Positions 1-5,768 of a stretch of 5,768 nucleotides of DNA are shown here, piece by piece; within the stretch, counting starts at the first letter, position 1, and every line of letters begins with the position of its first letter. The translations under genes and the position numbers were made by a program. The notes below the pieces were generated by a model, which had not been told where the DNA came from, did no database searches, and saw nothing but the letters and a program-made list of their open reading frames with translations. Where the stretch lies: assembly GCA_018267435.1 (NCBI GenBank), contig JAFDYM010000269.1, positions 1 to 5,768 on the forward strand, given 5' to 3'. The DNA comes from Bacteroidota bacterium. Its GTDB lineage: Bacteria; Bacteroidota; Bacteroidia; Chitinophagales; LD1.

Positions 1-1790
1 AGGGCGAAGTGGAATACAGCACTGACGCTGGACATAATATGGTGGCGGTGCAGTATGCTCCTACCGCGCCCGATGAATCGCTGGATGCAAGCGTAAAGAA
101 ATTGGATGAGTTGACGGGCTTGGAAGAGTTGAAAAAGGAAGTAAAGAACCACATCGACTACTTGAATTTCCTTAAGCTGCGCCAAGAGAAAGGGTTCCAA
201 GATTCGGAGCGCATCAATCTACACTCGGTATTTACAGGTAACCCTGGTACGGGTAAAACTACGGTGGTAAAGCTGCTGGGGCAGATATATAAGTCGATGG
301 GCTTGTTAAGCAAAGGGCATGTGAAGGAAGTTGACCGCTCGCAGTTGATAGGCGAATACATAGGCCAAACCGCACCAAAGGTGAAGAAGGCGATAGAGGA
401 AGCGAAGGGAGGAATCCTGTTTATAGATGAAGCTTATGCCCTAGCGCGCGAAGCGGATGATAGTAAAGACTTTGGTAAGGAAGCCATAGAGGTATTGATA
501 AAAGAGATGAGCGATGGCCACCCTGATATGGCGGTGATGGTAGCCGGCTATCCGCATGAAATGGAGGTGTTCTTAAAATCGAATCCAGGCTTAAAGTCAA
601 GGTTTGCCAACTACTTCCATTTCGAAGATTATCTGCCCGATGAATTGCACTCGATAGCTTGTAGCTATGCCGTGCAAAAAGGTATGATATTGACGGAAGA
701 TGCGAAGGCATATTTGGAAGAGCAATTGACCGAAGGCTTCCGTAACCGCGACCGCAGCTTTGGCAATGCCCGCTATGCTATCTCAATCATAGATGAAGCG
801 AAGATGAACCTTGGTCTGCGCCTAATGAAACGCGCCGACCTGAAGGACCTTGACGGCGAAATACTTTCTACCATTGAGAAGGAAGACGTGGAGCTAGTGT
901 TTAAGCAACGCGGCAAGCGCAAGTACAACATCAACATCAACGAGAAGCTGCTGCAAAGCGCGCTTGACGAGTTGAATGCCTTGGTAGGTATAGCCAACAT
1001 TAAAAACGAAGTAAACGAATTGATAAAGTTGGTACGCTTTTACCATGATATTGGCAAAGATGTGCTGAACAAGTTCTCGTTGCACACCGTGTTTCTGGGT
1101 AACCCTGGTACGGGTAAGACTACCGTAGCGCGTATAATAGGTAAAATATACAAAGCACTTGGCTTGCTTGAGCGTGGGCACATGGTAGAACTAGATCGAC
1201 AAGGCTTGGTGGCAGGCTATGTAGGCCAAACGGCGCTTAAAACTGACGAGCGTATTAAAGAAGCTAAAGGTGGCGTATTGTTTATAGATGAAGCATATGC
1301 ACTAGGCGAAGGCGGCGACTTTGGCCGAGAGGCTATTGAGACCTTGCTGAAGCGAATGGAAGATATGCGCGGCGAATTTGCTGTAATAGTAGCGGGCTAT
1401 ACCGAGCCCATGACGCGCTTCTTGGAATCGAACCCGGGTTTGCGCTCAAGGTTTGATAGAACGTTTACTTTTGAAGATTATACTTCGCAGGAGCTGTTCA
1501 AAATAGCACTGAACCTGTTTAAGCAGGAAGGTGTTCGCCTAGATAACGATGCATACGACTACTTACAGAAATATATACAAAGTATGTATGACTATCGCGA
1601 TAAGTACTTCGGTAATGGCCGCGAAATACGCAAGCTAGTAGTAGATGCGGTACAGAACCAAAACCTGCGCCTAGCATCGATGAGCAAAGAGCATAGAACC
1701 AAAGATATGCTTGAAACGCTTACGCTGGAGGACTTGAAAGAGTTTAAGATACAGGAGGGCAAGCGAAGCAGCCTAGGCTTTAAATACTAA
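1..1790 (+). CDS. Tandem CbxX/CfqX (CbbX)-type AAA+ ATPase, probably 5'-truncated
   Basis: The protein carries two complete AAA+ modules of the CbxX/CfqX family (CbbX Rubisco activase, SpoVK, EccA relatives), which remodel protein assemblies using ATP. Numbering from the GTG at position 9, module 1 has Walker A GNPGTGKT at 77-84, a pore-loop tyrosine in EYIGQT (Y117), Walker B ILFIDE at 136-141, the arginine-finger segment SNPGLKSRF at 191-199 and a sensor-2-like FGNAR at 251-255. Module 2 repeats these: Walker A 364-371, pore loop GYVGQT (Y404), Walker B VLFIDE 423-428, SNPGLRSRF 474-482 and FGNGR 534-538. Both sites look catalytically competent. It is probably cytosolic; I see no membrane segment or signal peptide. 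The frame stays open to base 1, so more N-terminal sequence probably lies upstream, although an AGGG at 1-4 ahead of the GTG means a start at 9 cannot be excluded. Family assignment is secure; the client protein is unknown, and no Rubisco, ESX or sporulation gene is visible. Confidence 0.93.
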   Translation, partial: GEVEYSTDAGHNMVAVQYAPTAPDESLDASVKKLDELTGLEELKKEVKNHIDYLNFLKLRQEKGFQDSERINLHSVFTGNPGTGKTTVVKLLGQIYKSMGLLSKGHVKEVDRSQLIGEYIGQTAPKVKKAIEEAKGGILFIDEAYALAREADDSKDFGKEAIEVLIKEMSDGHPDMAVMVAGYPHEMEVFLKSNPGLKSRFANYFHFEDYLPDELHSIACSYAVQKGMILTEDAKAYLEEQLTEGFRNRDRSFGNARYAISIIDEAKMNLGLRLMKRADLKDLDGEILSTIEKEDVELVFKQRGKRKYNININEKLLQSALDELNALVGIANIKNEVNELIKLVRFYHDIGKDVLNKFSLHTVFLGNPGTGKTTVARIIGKIYKALGLLERGHMVELDRQGLVAGYVGQTALKTDERIKEAKGGVLFIDEAYALGEGGDFGREAIETLLKRMEDMRGEFAVIVAGYTEPMTRFLESNPGLRSRFDRTFTFEDYTSQELFKIALNLFKQEGVRLDNDAYDYLQKYIQSMYDYRDKYFGNGREIRKLVVDAVQNQNLRLASMSKEHRTKDMLETLTLEDLKEFKIQEGKRSSLGFKY

Positions 1791-1796
1791 TACAAG

Positions 1797-1828
1797 AAAG
1801 CGCTACAGTAATGTGGCGCTTTTTTTTT
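1797..1828 (+). terminator. Intrinsic terminator of the AAA+ gene, possibly bidirectional
   Basis: An 11-bp stem (AAAGCGCTACA at 1797-1807 with TGTGGCGCTTT at 1812-1822, one T-G wobble) closes a GTAA tetraloop at 1808-1811. A run of nine T covers 1820-1828, three of them in the stem and six after it. It begins 7 nt after the AAA+ stop codon. On the minus strand the same stem is followed by a weaker T-rich stretch (TTTCTTGTATT), so it may also end the convergent nnr transcript. The nnr stop codon (1827-1829) overlaps the T-run. The structure was read by eye and no folding energy was calculated. Confidence 0.88.
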
Positions 1829-3386
1829 ACTCAAACTGCTTGAACGCCTTCGGCAGATTAGCAATAATATCGCTAGCTATCATACCTGTTTGGCTTTGTT
1901 GCTCGGCGGCAAGGTCGCCTGCTGCACCGTGTATATATACACCTATGGCGGCTGCGCGCGCAGGTGTATAGCCTTGCGCCAATAGCGCCGTCAACACACC
2001 CGTTAGCACATCGCCGCTACCGCCTTTGGCCATGCCTGGGTTACCTGTTGAGTTGAAATAGATATACCCCTCTGGCGTGGCTACGCTGGTATGCGCACCT
2101 TTCAATACTACTACCACACCATGCTTCTTAGCAAAGCGCGCTTGCAGTTCAAGTTTATCAAGGTCATCGCTCCACTCTCCTACCAAGCGCTTAAACTCGC
2201 TGGGGTGTGGCGTAAGTATGCTACCTTTAGGTATCATGGCCTTTATCTTGTCGTGCTCTGCTATTATGTTTAGCGCATCGGCATCTATCACCATCGGCTT
2301 ATTGTATTTACGGAATAGACTCTCTAGAAATTCGAAGCTGTCCTTTTCGGTGCCTATGCCTGGCCCCACACCTATGCTACTGAACTTGTTTAAATCGAGA
2401 TGGTGGATATAGCCAAGGCTAAGGTGTCCTTTATTCCGTTTTACTTCTACATTAAACAGCTCGTCCTGTTCTTTATCGGCCTGTGTATGCACCATAGCCT
2501 CGGGGCAACTGCTCTGCATTATCTCATAGCCGCAATCGGGCACTAAAGTACTTACCAAGCCAGCCCCGCTGCGCAGTGCTGCACTAACCGATAGCACCGC
2601 CGCACCTATCTTGCCATAGCTACCAGCGCACACTAGAGCATGACCATAAGTGCCTTTGTGGCTAAACTTACCGCGCGTTTTTATAATACTATCAATGGTC
2701 TGCTGTGTTATATAGCTATAGCTGGTAGTTTGGCTATTGCTAAAGTCTTTGCTTAGGCCAATATCCAACACGCGGAACCAACCCACATACTGCCCGTTGT
2801 TAGGGAACATAAAGCACAACTTAGGAGCATGGAAAGTGAACGTTACATCGGCCTTGATGATAGCATCGGTTTCGCTGTTCGGTTTATCGCAATACAAGCC
2901 CGAAGGCACATCTACCGAAAACACCACCGCACCCGATTGATTGATGGCGCGTATTACCTGCGCGCTTATACCCTCAGCCGCACGGTTCAATCCACTACCG
3001 AAAAGCGCATCTATCACCACCGCATCGGCAGGTATAGGGGGTATCTGCATTTCGGTTTCTATATACCTAAAGCCGCCTATGTTTTTCAGGCGTATTTCGT
3101 TAGCCTCAAAGTCGTCGCTACCTTGCACGGCATGGCGTACTATGTAGGCAGAAACATGTAGGAAACCCTGCTGTATCAGCAAGCGTGCTATGGCTAAGCC
3201 ATCGCCGCCATTGTTGCCCATGCCACATATAATGATGATGTTGTCATTCTTGCGGATATAGCCATCGGTAAGGGTGGTGGTAAGTTTATTTGCAGCACGC
3301 TCCATCAGCACTATCGATGCCACGGGTTCGTGCTCAATAGTGTATTTATCCAATTCACGGATTTGCTCTGCCGATAGGATTTTCAC
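1827..3386 (-). CDS. nnr: Bifunctional NAD(P)H-hydrate repair enzyme (NAD(P)HX epimerase + ADP-dependent dehydratase)
   Basis: Repairs NADHX and NADPHX, the hydrated, inactive forms of the reduced cofactors. The N-terminal YjeF_N half (about 1-215) interconverts the R and S epimers, and the C-terminal ribokinase-like half (about 225-519) dehydrates the S form, using ADP in bacterial members. Visible epimerase motifs are CGMGNNGGDGL at 54-64, ALFGSGL at 127-133 and SVDVPSG at 157-163. Dehydratase motifs are HKGTYGHALV at 243-252, GPGIG at 341-345, LTPHPSEF at 391-398, VLKGAHT at 427-433 and NPGMAKGGSGDVLTG at 449-463, where D459 is the expected catalytic aspartate. The 519-residue length matches the fused E. 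coli Nnr (YjeF) arrangement. The start is GTG (3386-3384); an in-frame TAA at 3404-3402 rules out a longer protein and the N-terminus MKILSAEQIRELDKYTI is typical. No Shine-Dalgarno sequence is evident. It lies 73 nt downstream of bshC on the same strand and converges with the AAA+ gene. Confidence 0.96.
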   Translation of the reverse strand: MKILSAEQIRELDKYTIEHEPVASIVLMERAANKLTTTLTDGYIRKNDNIIIICGMGNNGGDGLAIARLLIQQGFLHVSAYIVRHAVQGSDDFEANEIRLKNIGGFRYIETEMQIPPIPADAVVIDALFGSGLNRAAEGISAQVIRAINQSGAVVFSVDVPSGLYCDKPNSETDAIIKADVTFTFHAPKLCFMFPNNGQYVGWFRVLDIGLSKDFSNSQTTSYSYITQQTIDSIIKTRGKFSHKGTYGHALVCAGSYGKIGAAVLSVSAALRSGAGLVSTLVPDCGYEIMQSSCPEAMVHTQADKEQDELFNVEVKRNKGHLSLGYIHHLDLNKFSSIGVGPGIGTEKDSFEFLESLFRKYNKPMVIDADALNIIAEHDKIKAMIPKGSILTPHPSEFKRLVGEWSDDLDKLELQARFAKKHGVVVVLKGAHTSVATPEGYIYFNSTGNPGMAKGGSGDVLTGVLTALLAQGYTPARAAAIGVYIHGAAGDLAAEQQSQTGMIASDIIANLPKAFKQFE

Positions 3387-3420
3387 ACGTTGCTTTTTGT
3401 ATTAAAGATATAACAAAACA

Positions 3421-3444
3421 GTGCCATGCGCTAGCGCTTTGCAC
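3421..3444. repeat. Short imperfect palindrome between bshC and nnr
   Basis: A perfect 10-bp palindrome GCGCTAGCGC (3428-3437) is flanked by GTGC (3421-3424) and GCAC (3441-3444), giving an interrupted dyad of 24 bp centred at 3432/3433. On the minus strand it lies 15 nt after the bshC stop codon and is followed by TGTTTTGTTAT, so a weak terminator or processing hairpin for bshC is possible. As RNA the stem would be short and carry two mismatches. It could instead be an operator ahead of nnr, or chance. It is the only notable structure in the 73-nt gap. Confidence 0.35.
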
Positions 3445-3459
3445 CCCGTTATCAACAAA

Positions 3460-5037
3460 TTAGTCGTTTATGAAAATGTAGAATTGCTGCTTCAATGGGT
3501 TTAAGGTTTCAACGCATTGCTCAATAAACGCAGGTGTGTAGAAGGGAATAAAATTCTCTACCCTTTCCTGCAAACTACCATTGGGAAACAGGGAGCCATG
3601 CACCGCGCGTATTTGGTTAACGCTCGTTTCTTGCTTGCGCTTTTCAGCTTTCAGCATCTTGCCTTCTAGGTTGTCCAAAACTGTCAAAGCCTTTTGCTTT
3701 TCGGCGGCAACGCTTTGCACCAAAGTAATATCAACGGCTTCTGCCTTTTTGCCAATTACCTCGTACATTGCCTCTACTTGCGCACGCTGTTCGGCTAGCG
3801 ATGTAGCACTACCTGCTTGGTCTTTTATGTACTCATTAACTAGCAAGTCAACATCCTTAAAAAACTGCGGCAACTGCATATCCAGCTTCTGCAATTTGCT
3901 AATGGCAGAAGGTGCTACGATAGCCGCCATGCTGCGCATAACCAATACAGGGAAGCTTACCTTGTAGTGTTCAAACAATGGCTTCAATTCCAGCCAATAA
4001 CTTAGCTCGCCGGCACCACCTACAAAGGCAATATTCGGCAGTACCATTTCTTGGTATAATGGGCGGAAGAAAACGTTGGGGCTAAAGCGTTCCGGTGCCG
4101 AATCTATCTCTAGCTGTAATTCTTCTTTAGTAAAAGAAATAGGCTGATTATTTACTACGTAACATGCCTTGGCTTCATCCCATATTACACGCTCGCGGTA
4201 TTGCTCGCCAAGGTAGAAGAAATTGATGTCGCGAGGCTTGGCTTGCACCTTATAATGTTGCTCTATATAAGCTATGTTCTCTGATAATTTCTGGGTTGCC
4301 CTATTATTGAAAACCTCATCGGCAATTACGTTCTTGAACAAGGCCTTCAATGTAGCATCATCTTGATTGATAACTACCAAGCCATGCGGCTTGAAAACCT
4401 CGTTTATAACATACTGCGTAAACTGCGCTATAGTGTCGCATTTAGCAGCGGCTTCTTCTATAATTTTTATGGCCTCATTCTCTCCTATCGCAGTCCTTAC
4501 TTCTTCCAGCGCTTGTTGCAGTATAGAAGTATTCAACCTACCAACAGCTCCGCTAGCACCTGCACTCCATTCGTATCGTTTACCCGCAACGGTTGTGTTG
4601 TTCAGTTCATCCATATCATGGTCTTCGCTGCCCATCCAAAATACGGGCACAAAGCTGAAATCGGGATACCCCTCCTTCAACTGCTTGGCTAAGTTGATAG
4701 CCGATGATATTTTGTAAATATTAAACAATGGTCCAGTAAACAATACTGGCTGATGCGCCGCTGTAATGGTAAAAGTATTGGGGCTAAGCAGGGCTGCTAT
4801 ATGCTCGTTTACAAAGTCGCTAGCGTGTAGCTTTTCATATTGCTTGCGCAGGGCAGCTACCAGTGCCTCGCGGTTAATAGTGTTGGTCTGTTTGTCGGCT
4901 ATGGCATGTTTGAAATTATCCAACTCAGGGTAATAGCTGTGTAGCTGTTTTACCTTTTCATCTCTACTTAAATAGTCTTTCACAAGTGGGGGAAGAAAGC
5001 CTGTTTGGGTTATATCAATCGATTCGCGTAGGGTCAT
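3460..5037 (-). CDS. bshC: Bacillithiol biosynthesis cysteine-adding enzyme BshC
   Basis: Predicted to catalyse the last step of bacillithiol synthesis, joining cysteine to the glucosamine amino group of GlcN-malate (made by BshA and BshB, neither in this window). The N-terminus has the family's QTGFLPPLVKDYL (11-23). A conserved Rossmann-like core follows, with AAHQPVLFTGPLFNIYKI at 93-110, FVPVFWMGSEDHD at 129-141 and IAFVGGAGELSYWLELK at 336-352. Next comes a charged region that is probably the family's C-terminal coiled coil (about 410-475), then the conserved LFPNGSLQER at 483-492. At 525 residues it is full length for Bacteroidota members. The ATG at 5037-5035 fits the family N-terminus; a GAGG lies only 1 nt before it, too close for a normal Shine-Dalgarno site. 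The neighbour downstream is nnr. Upstream, a terminator hairpin ends 14 nt before the start codon, so bshC seems to be separated from the floA pair and its promoter is unclear. The identification is confident; activity is inferred from the family. Confidence 0.95.
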   Translation of the reverse strand: MTLRESIDITQTGFLPPLVKDYLSRDEKVKQLHSYYPELDNFKHAIADKQTNTINREALVAALRKQYEKLHASDFVNEHIAALLSPNTFTITAAHQPVLFTGPLFNIYKISSAINLAKQLKEGYPDFSFVPVFWMGSEDHDMDELNNTTVAGKRYEWSAGASGAVGRLNTSILQQALEEVRTAIGENEAIKIIEEAAAKCDTIAQFTQYVINEVFKPHGLVVINQDDATLKALFKNVIADEVFNNRATQKLSENIAYIEQHYKVQAKPRDINFFYLGEQYRERVIWDEAKACYVVNNQPISFTKEELQLEIDSAPERFSPNVFFRPLYQEMVLPNIAFVGGAGELSYWLELKPLFEHYKVSFPVLVMRSMAAIVAPSAISKLQKLDMQLPQFFKDVDLLVNEYIKDQAGSATSLAEQRAQVEAMYEVIGKKAEAVDITLVQSVAAEKQKALTVLDNLEGKMLKAEKRKQETSVNQIRAVHGSLFPNGSLQERVENFIPFYTPAFIEQCVETLNPLKQQFYIFIND

Positions 5038-5041
5038 GCCT

Positions 5042-5074
5042 CAAAATTAAAAGCCCCTGACAATATCAGGGGCT
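5042..5074 (-). terminator. Intrinsic terminator after the acyl-CoA-binding gene, abutting the bshC start
   Basis: A perfect 9-bp stem, AGCCCCTGA (5052-5060) with TCAGGGGCT (5066-5074), encloses a 5-nt loop (5061-5065). Read on the minus strand, the stem runs into TTTAATTTTG, a broken U-tract. On the plus strand no T-run follows, so it acts on minus-strand transcripts only. It begins 32 nt after the acyl-CoA-binding gene stop and leaves just 14 nt before the bshC ATG. It could therefore also act as an attenuator or leader hairpin for bshC. Confidence 0.78.
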
Positions 5075-5106
5075 ATACAACAAATTTTATGTTTTTGGGC
5101 GAAGCA

Positions 5107-5379
5107 TTACGAGTGGCTATACTTGCCTAGCAATGTTTCCACTAGGTCAACATAAGCCTGCTTGGCAGCATCGCTGCTCATGCCACGCTTGCCATCCCAT
5201 TGCTTCCATTTAAACTTCTCTTTTATATCGAACAAGCCAGGCTCATCTGTATTATTATCGCCTTCCGTAGCTTGTTTAAAAAATGCATAAAGGTCAAGCA
5301 GCTCGTTATTATCTGGGCGCTCGGTTAGGGTTTTCACCTTTAGCTGCGCCGCTTCAAATTGTTCGGTTAGTTTGCTCAT
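5107..5379 (-). CDS. Acyl-CoA-binding protein (ACBP family)
   Basis: A 90-residue single-domain acyl-CoA-binding protein, the size of the classical eukaryotic ACBP. It is expected to bind medium- and long-chain acyl-CoA thioesters in the cytosol and buffer or deliver them to lipid metabolism. The four-helix family's signature is clear: LYAFFKQATEGDNNTDEPG at 30-48, KFKWKQWDGKRGMS at 55-68 and AYVDLVETLLGKY at 75-87. Aligned with bovine ACBP at a constant offset of three, the ligand-contact residues Tyr28, Lys32, Lys54 and Tyr73 correspond to Y31, K35, K57 and Y76, so all four are kept. The ATG at 5379-5377 gives the normal family N-terminus. It starts 8 nt after the floA stop codon with no Shine-Dalgarno sequence, so it is almost certainly co-transcribed with floA. 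The hairpin terminator after its stop suggests it is the last gene of that transcript. Confidence 0.93.
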   Translation of the reverse strand: MSKLTEQFEAAQLKVKTLTERPDNNELLDLYAFFKQATEGDNNTDEPGLFDIKEKFKWKQWDGKRGMSSDAAKQAYVDLVETLLGKYSHS

Positions 5380-5387
5380 TTGTGGGT

Positions 5388-5768
5388 TTATTTTTTGTCG
5401 TTCGGGCCTTTGGCTATGCTATCGCGCATACTGGTATCGGCCTGTACGTTTTGCATTTTGTAATAGTCCATTACACCTAGGTTACCATTGCGGAAGGCCT
5501 CGGCCATAGCTATTGGCACTTGCGCTTCGGCTTCTATAACGCGGGCGCGGGCCTCTTGTGCTTTTGCCTTCATTTCTTGTTCAAGGGCTATCGCCATGGC
5601 GCGGCGTTCTTCTGCTTTAGCTTGGGCTATATTCTTATCGGCATTTGCCTGGTCCATTTGTAGGGCAGCACCAATGTTTCGGCCAATGTCAATATCTGCA
5701 ATATCAATAGAAAGAATCTCGAACGCTGTACCCGCATCCAAGCCTTTCGCCAATACCACTTTCGATAT
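5388..5768 (-). CDS. floA: Flotillin-like protein FloA, C-terminal part (N-terminus beyond the window)
   Basis: The last 126 residues of a FloA (YqfA-type) flotillin, a membrane-anchored scaffold that organises functional membrane microdomains and affects membrane fluidity. The visible part matches the family nearly end to end: KGLDAGTAFEILSIDIADI early in the fragment, then NIGAALQMDQANADKNIAQA, AKAEERRAMAIALEQEMKAK and the Ala/Glu-rich coiled-coil tract that drives oligomerisation. It closes with VPIAMAEAFRNGNLGVMDYY and a short polar tail ending NDKK. Family members run to roughly 330 residues, so about 200 residues, including the membrane anchor and most of the SPFH/PHB domain, lie to the right of the window. 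The frame is open through the last base; the GTG near 5759 is an internal valine codon, not a start. The acyl-CoA-binding gene follows after 8 nt, indicating one operon. Confidence 0.95.
   Translation of the reverse strand: MSKVVLAKGLDAGTAFEILSIDIADIDIGRNIGAALQMDQANADKNIAQAKAEERRAMAIALEQEMKAKAQEARARVIEAEAQVPIAMAEAFRNGNLGVMDYYKMQNVQADTSMRDSIAKGPNDKK

Noticed and set aside
421..1181. Minus-strand open frames of about 95 codons opposite the AAA+ gene (421-711 and 894-1181)
   Set aside because: They lie wholly inside a strongly conserved coding sequence in antisense, resemble no family I recognise, and are explained by the codon composition of the real gene.
2077..3161. Plus-strand open frames opposite nnr (2077-2412, 2737-2940, 2829-3161 and 2941-3147)
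   Set aside because: They are antisense to both conserved halves of Nnr and mutually overlapping, with low-complexity composition typical of shadow frames.
3403..3410. TATCTTTA on the minus strand as a possible -7 element for nnr
   Set aside because: It is one base off the consensus and has no TTTG near 19 nt upstream, so it is too weak to annotate as a promoter.
3581..4717. Plus-strand open frames opposite bshC (3581-3967, 4363-4692 and 4367-4717)
   Set aside because: All are antisense to conserved BshC segments. Two of them overlap each other in different frames, and none shows a recognisable domain or its own start signals.
5042..5049. TAATTTTG on the minus strand, a full match to the Bacteroidota -7 promoter element TAnnTTTG
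   Set aside because: There is no TTTG element at the required spacing upstream, it is only 4 nt before the bshC ATG, and it is part of the terminator U-tract.
5283..5480. Plus-strand open frame spanning the floA-ACBP junction
   Set aside because: Its hydrophobic look comes from reading the complement of floA and ACBP codons. It crosses two real gene ends and has no independent support.
1..5768. CTAG tetranucleotide, rare in many bacterial genomes, appears at about chance frequency (roughly 20 counted by eye)
   Set aside because: This only shows that the genome does not avoid CTAG; it is spread across all genes and marks no specific element.
1..5768. Search for CRISPR repeats, insertion-sequence ends, tRNA or rRNA genes, riboswitches, or a defence or secretion cassette
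   Set aside because: No regular short repeats, transposase-like frames, RNA cloverleaf or unusual cluster was seen. The gaps are under 75 nt and the genes are recognisable housekeeping or conserved families.

Overview
The window looks like a stretch of core chromosome from a Bacteroidota bacterium. The evidence is gene content: a BshC bacillithiol enzyme of the long Bacteroidota type, a FloA-type flotillin, a stand-alone acyl-CoA-binding protein and a fused NAD(P)HX repair enzyme. Start codons also lack well-placed Shine-Dalgarno sequences, which is usual for that phylum. By eye the base composition is moderate (somewhat below 50% G+C) and even from gene to gene, with no sign of a mobile or recently acquired segment. 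I cannot name a genus.

Layout: positions 1-1790 (+) encode the C-terminal part, or possibly nearly all, of a protein with two tandem CbxX/CbbX-type AAA+ ATPase modules. It ends at a strong intrinsic terminator (1797-1828) and converges with a four-gene minus-strand block. Read in its own direction from the right edge, that block is: floA (5768-5388, N-terminus outside the window), a small acyl-CoA-binding protein gene (5379-5107, 8 nt after floA), a hairpin terminator (5074-5042), bshC (5037-3460), a 73-nt gap with a short palindrome, and the bifunctional nnr gene (3386-1827). Coding sequence fills nearly everything; no gap exceeds 75 nt.

How the genes may work together: floA and the acyl-CoA-binding gene are almost certainly co-transcribed, pairing a membrane-scaffold protein with a cytosolic acyl-CoA carrier. 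BshC completes bacillithiol, the low-molecular-weight thiol of these bacteria, and Nnr repairs hydrated NADH/NADPH. Both are cell-maintenance functions, but a joint role is only inferred from their order. The client of the AAA+ protein cannot be told from the window; no Rubisco, ESX or sporulation gene lies beside it.

I found no evidence of a new multi-gene system, CRISPR array, mobile element or RNA gene. The most questionable points are the terminator that ends only 14 nt before the bshC start codon, the orphan tandem AAA+ protein with both ATPase sites apparently intact, and the floA/acyl-CoA-binding gene pair.
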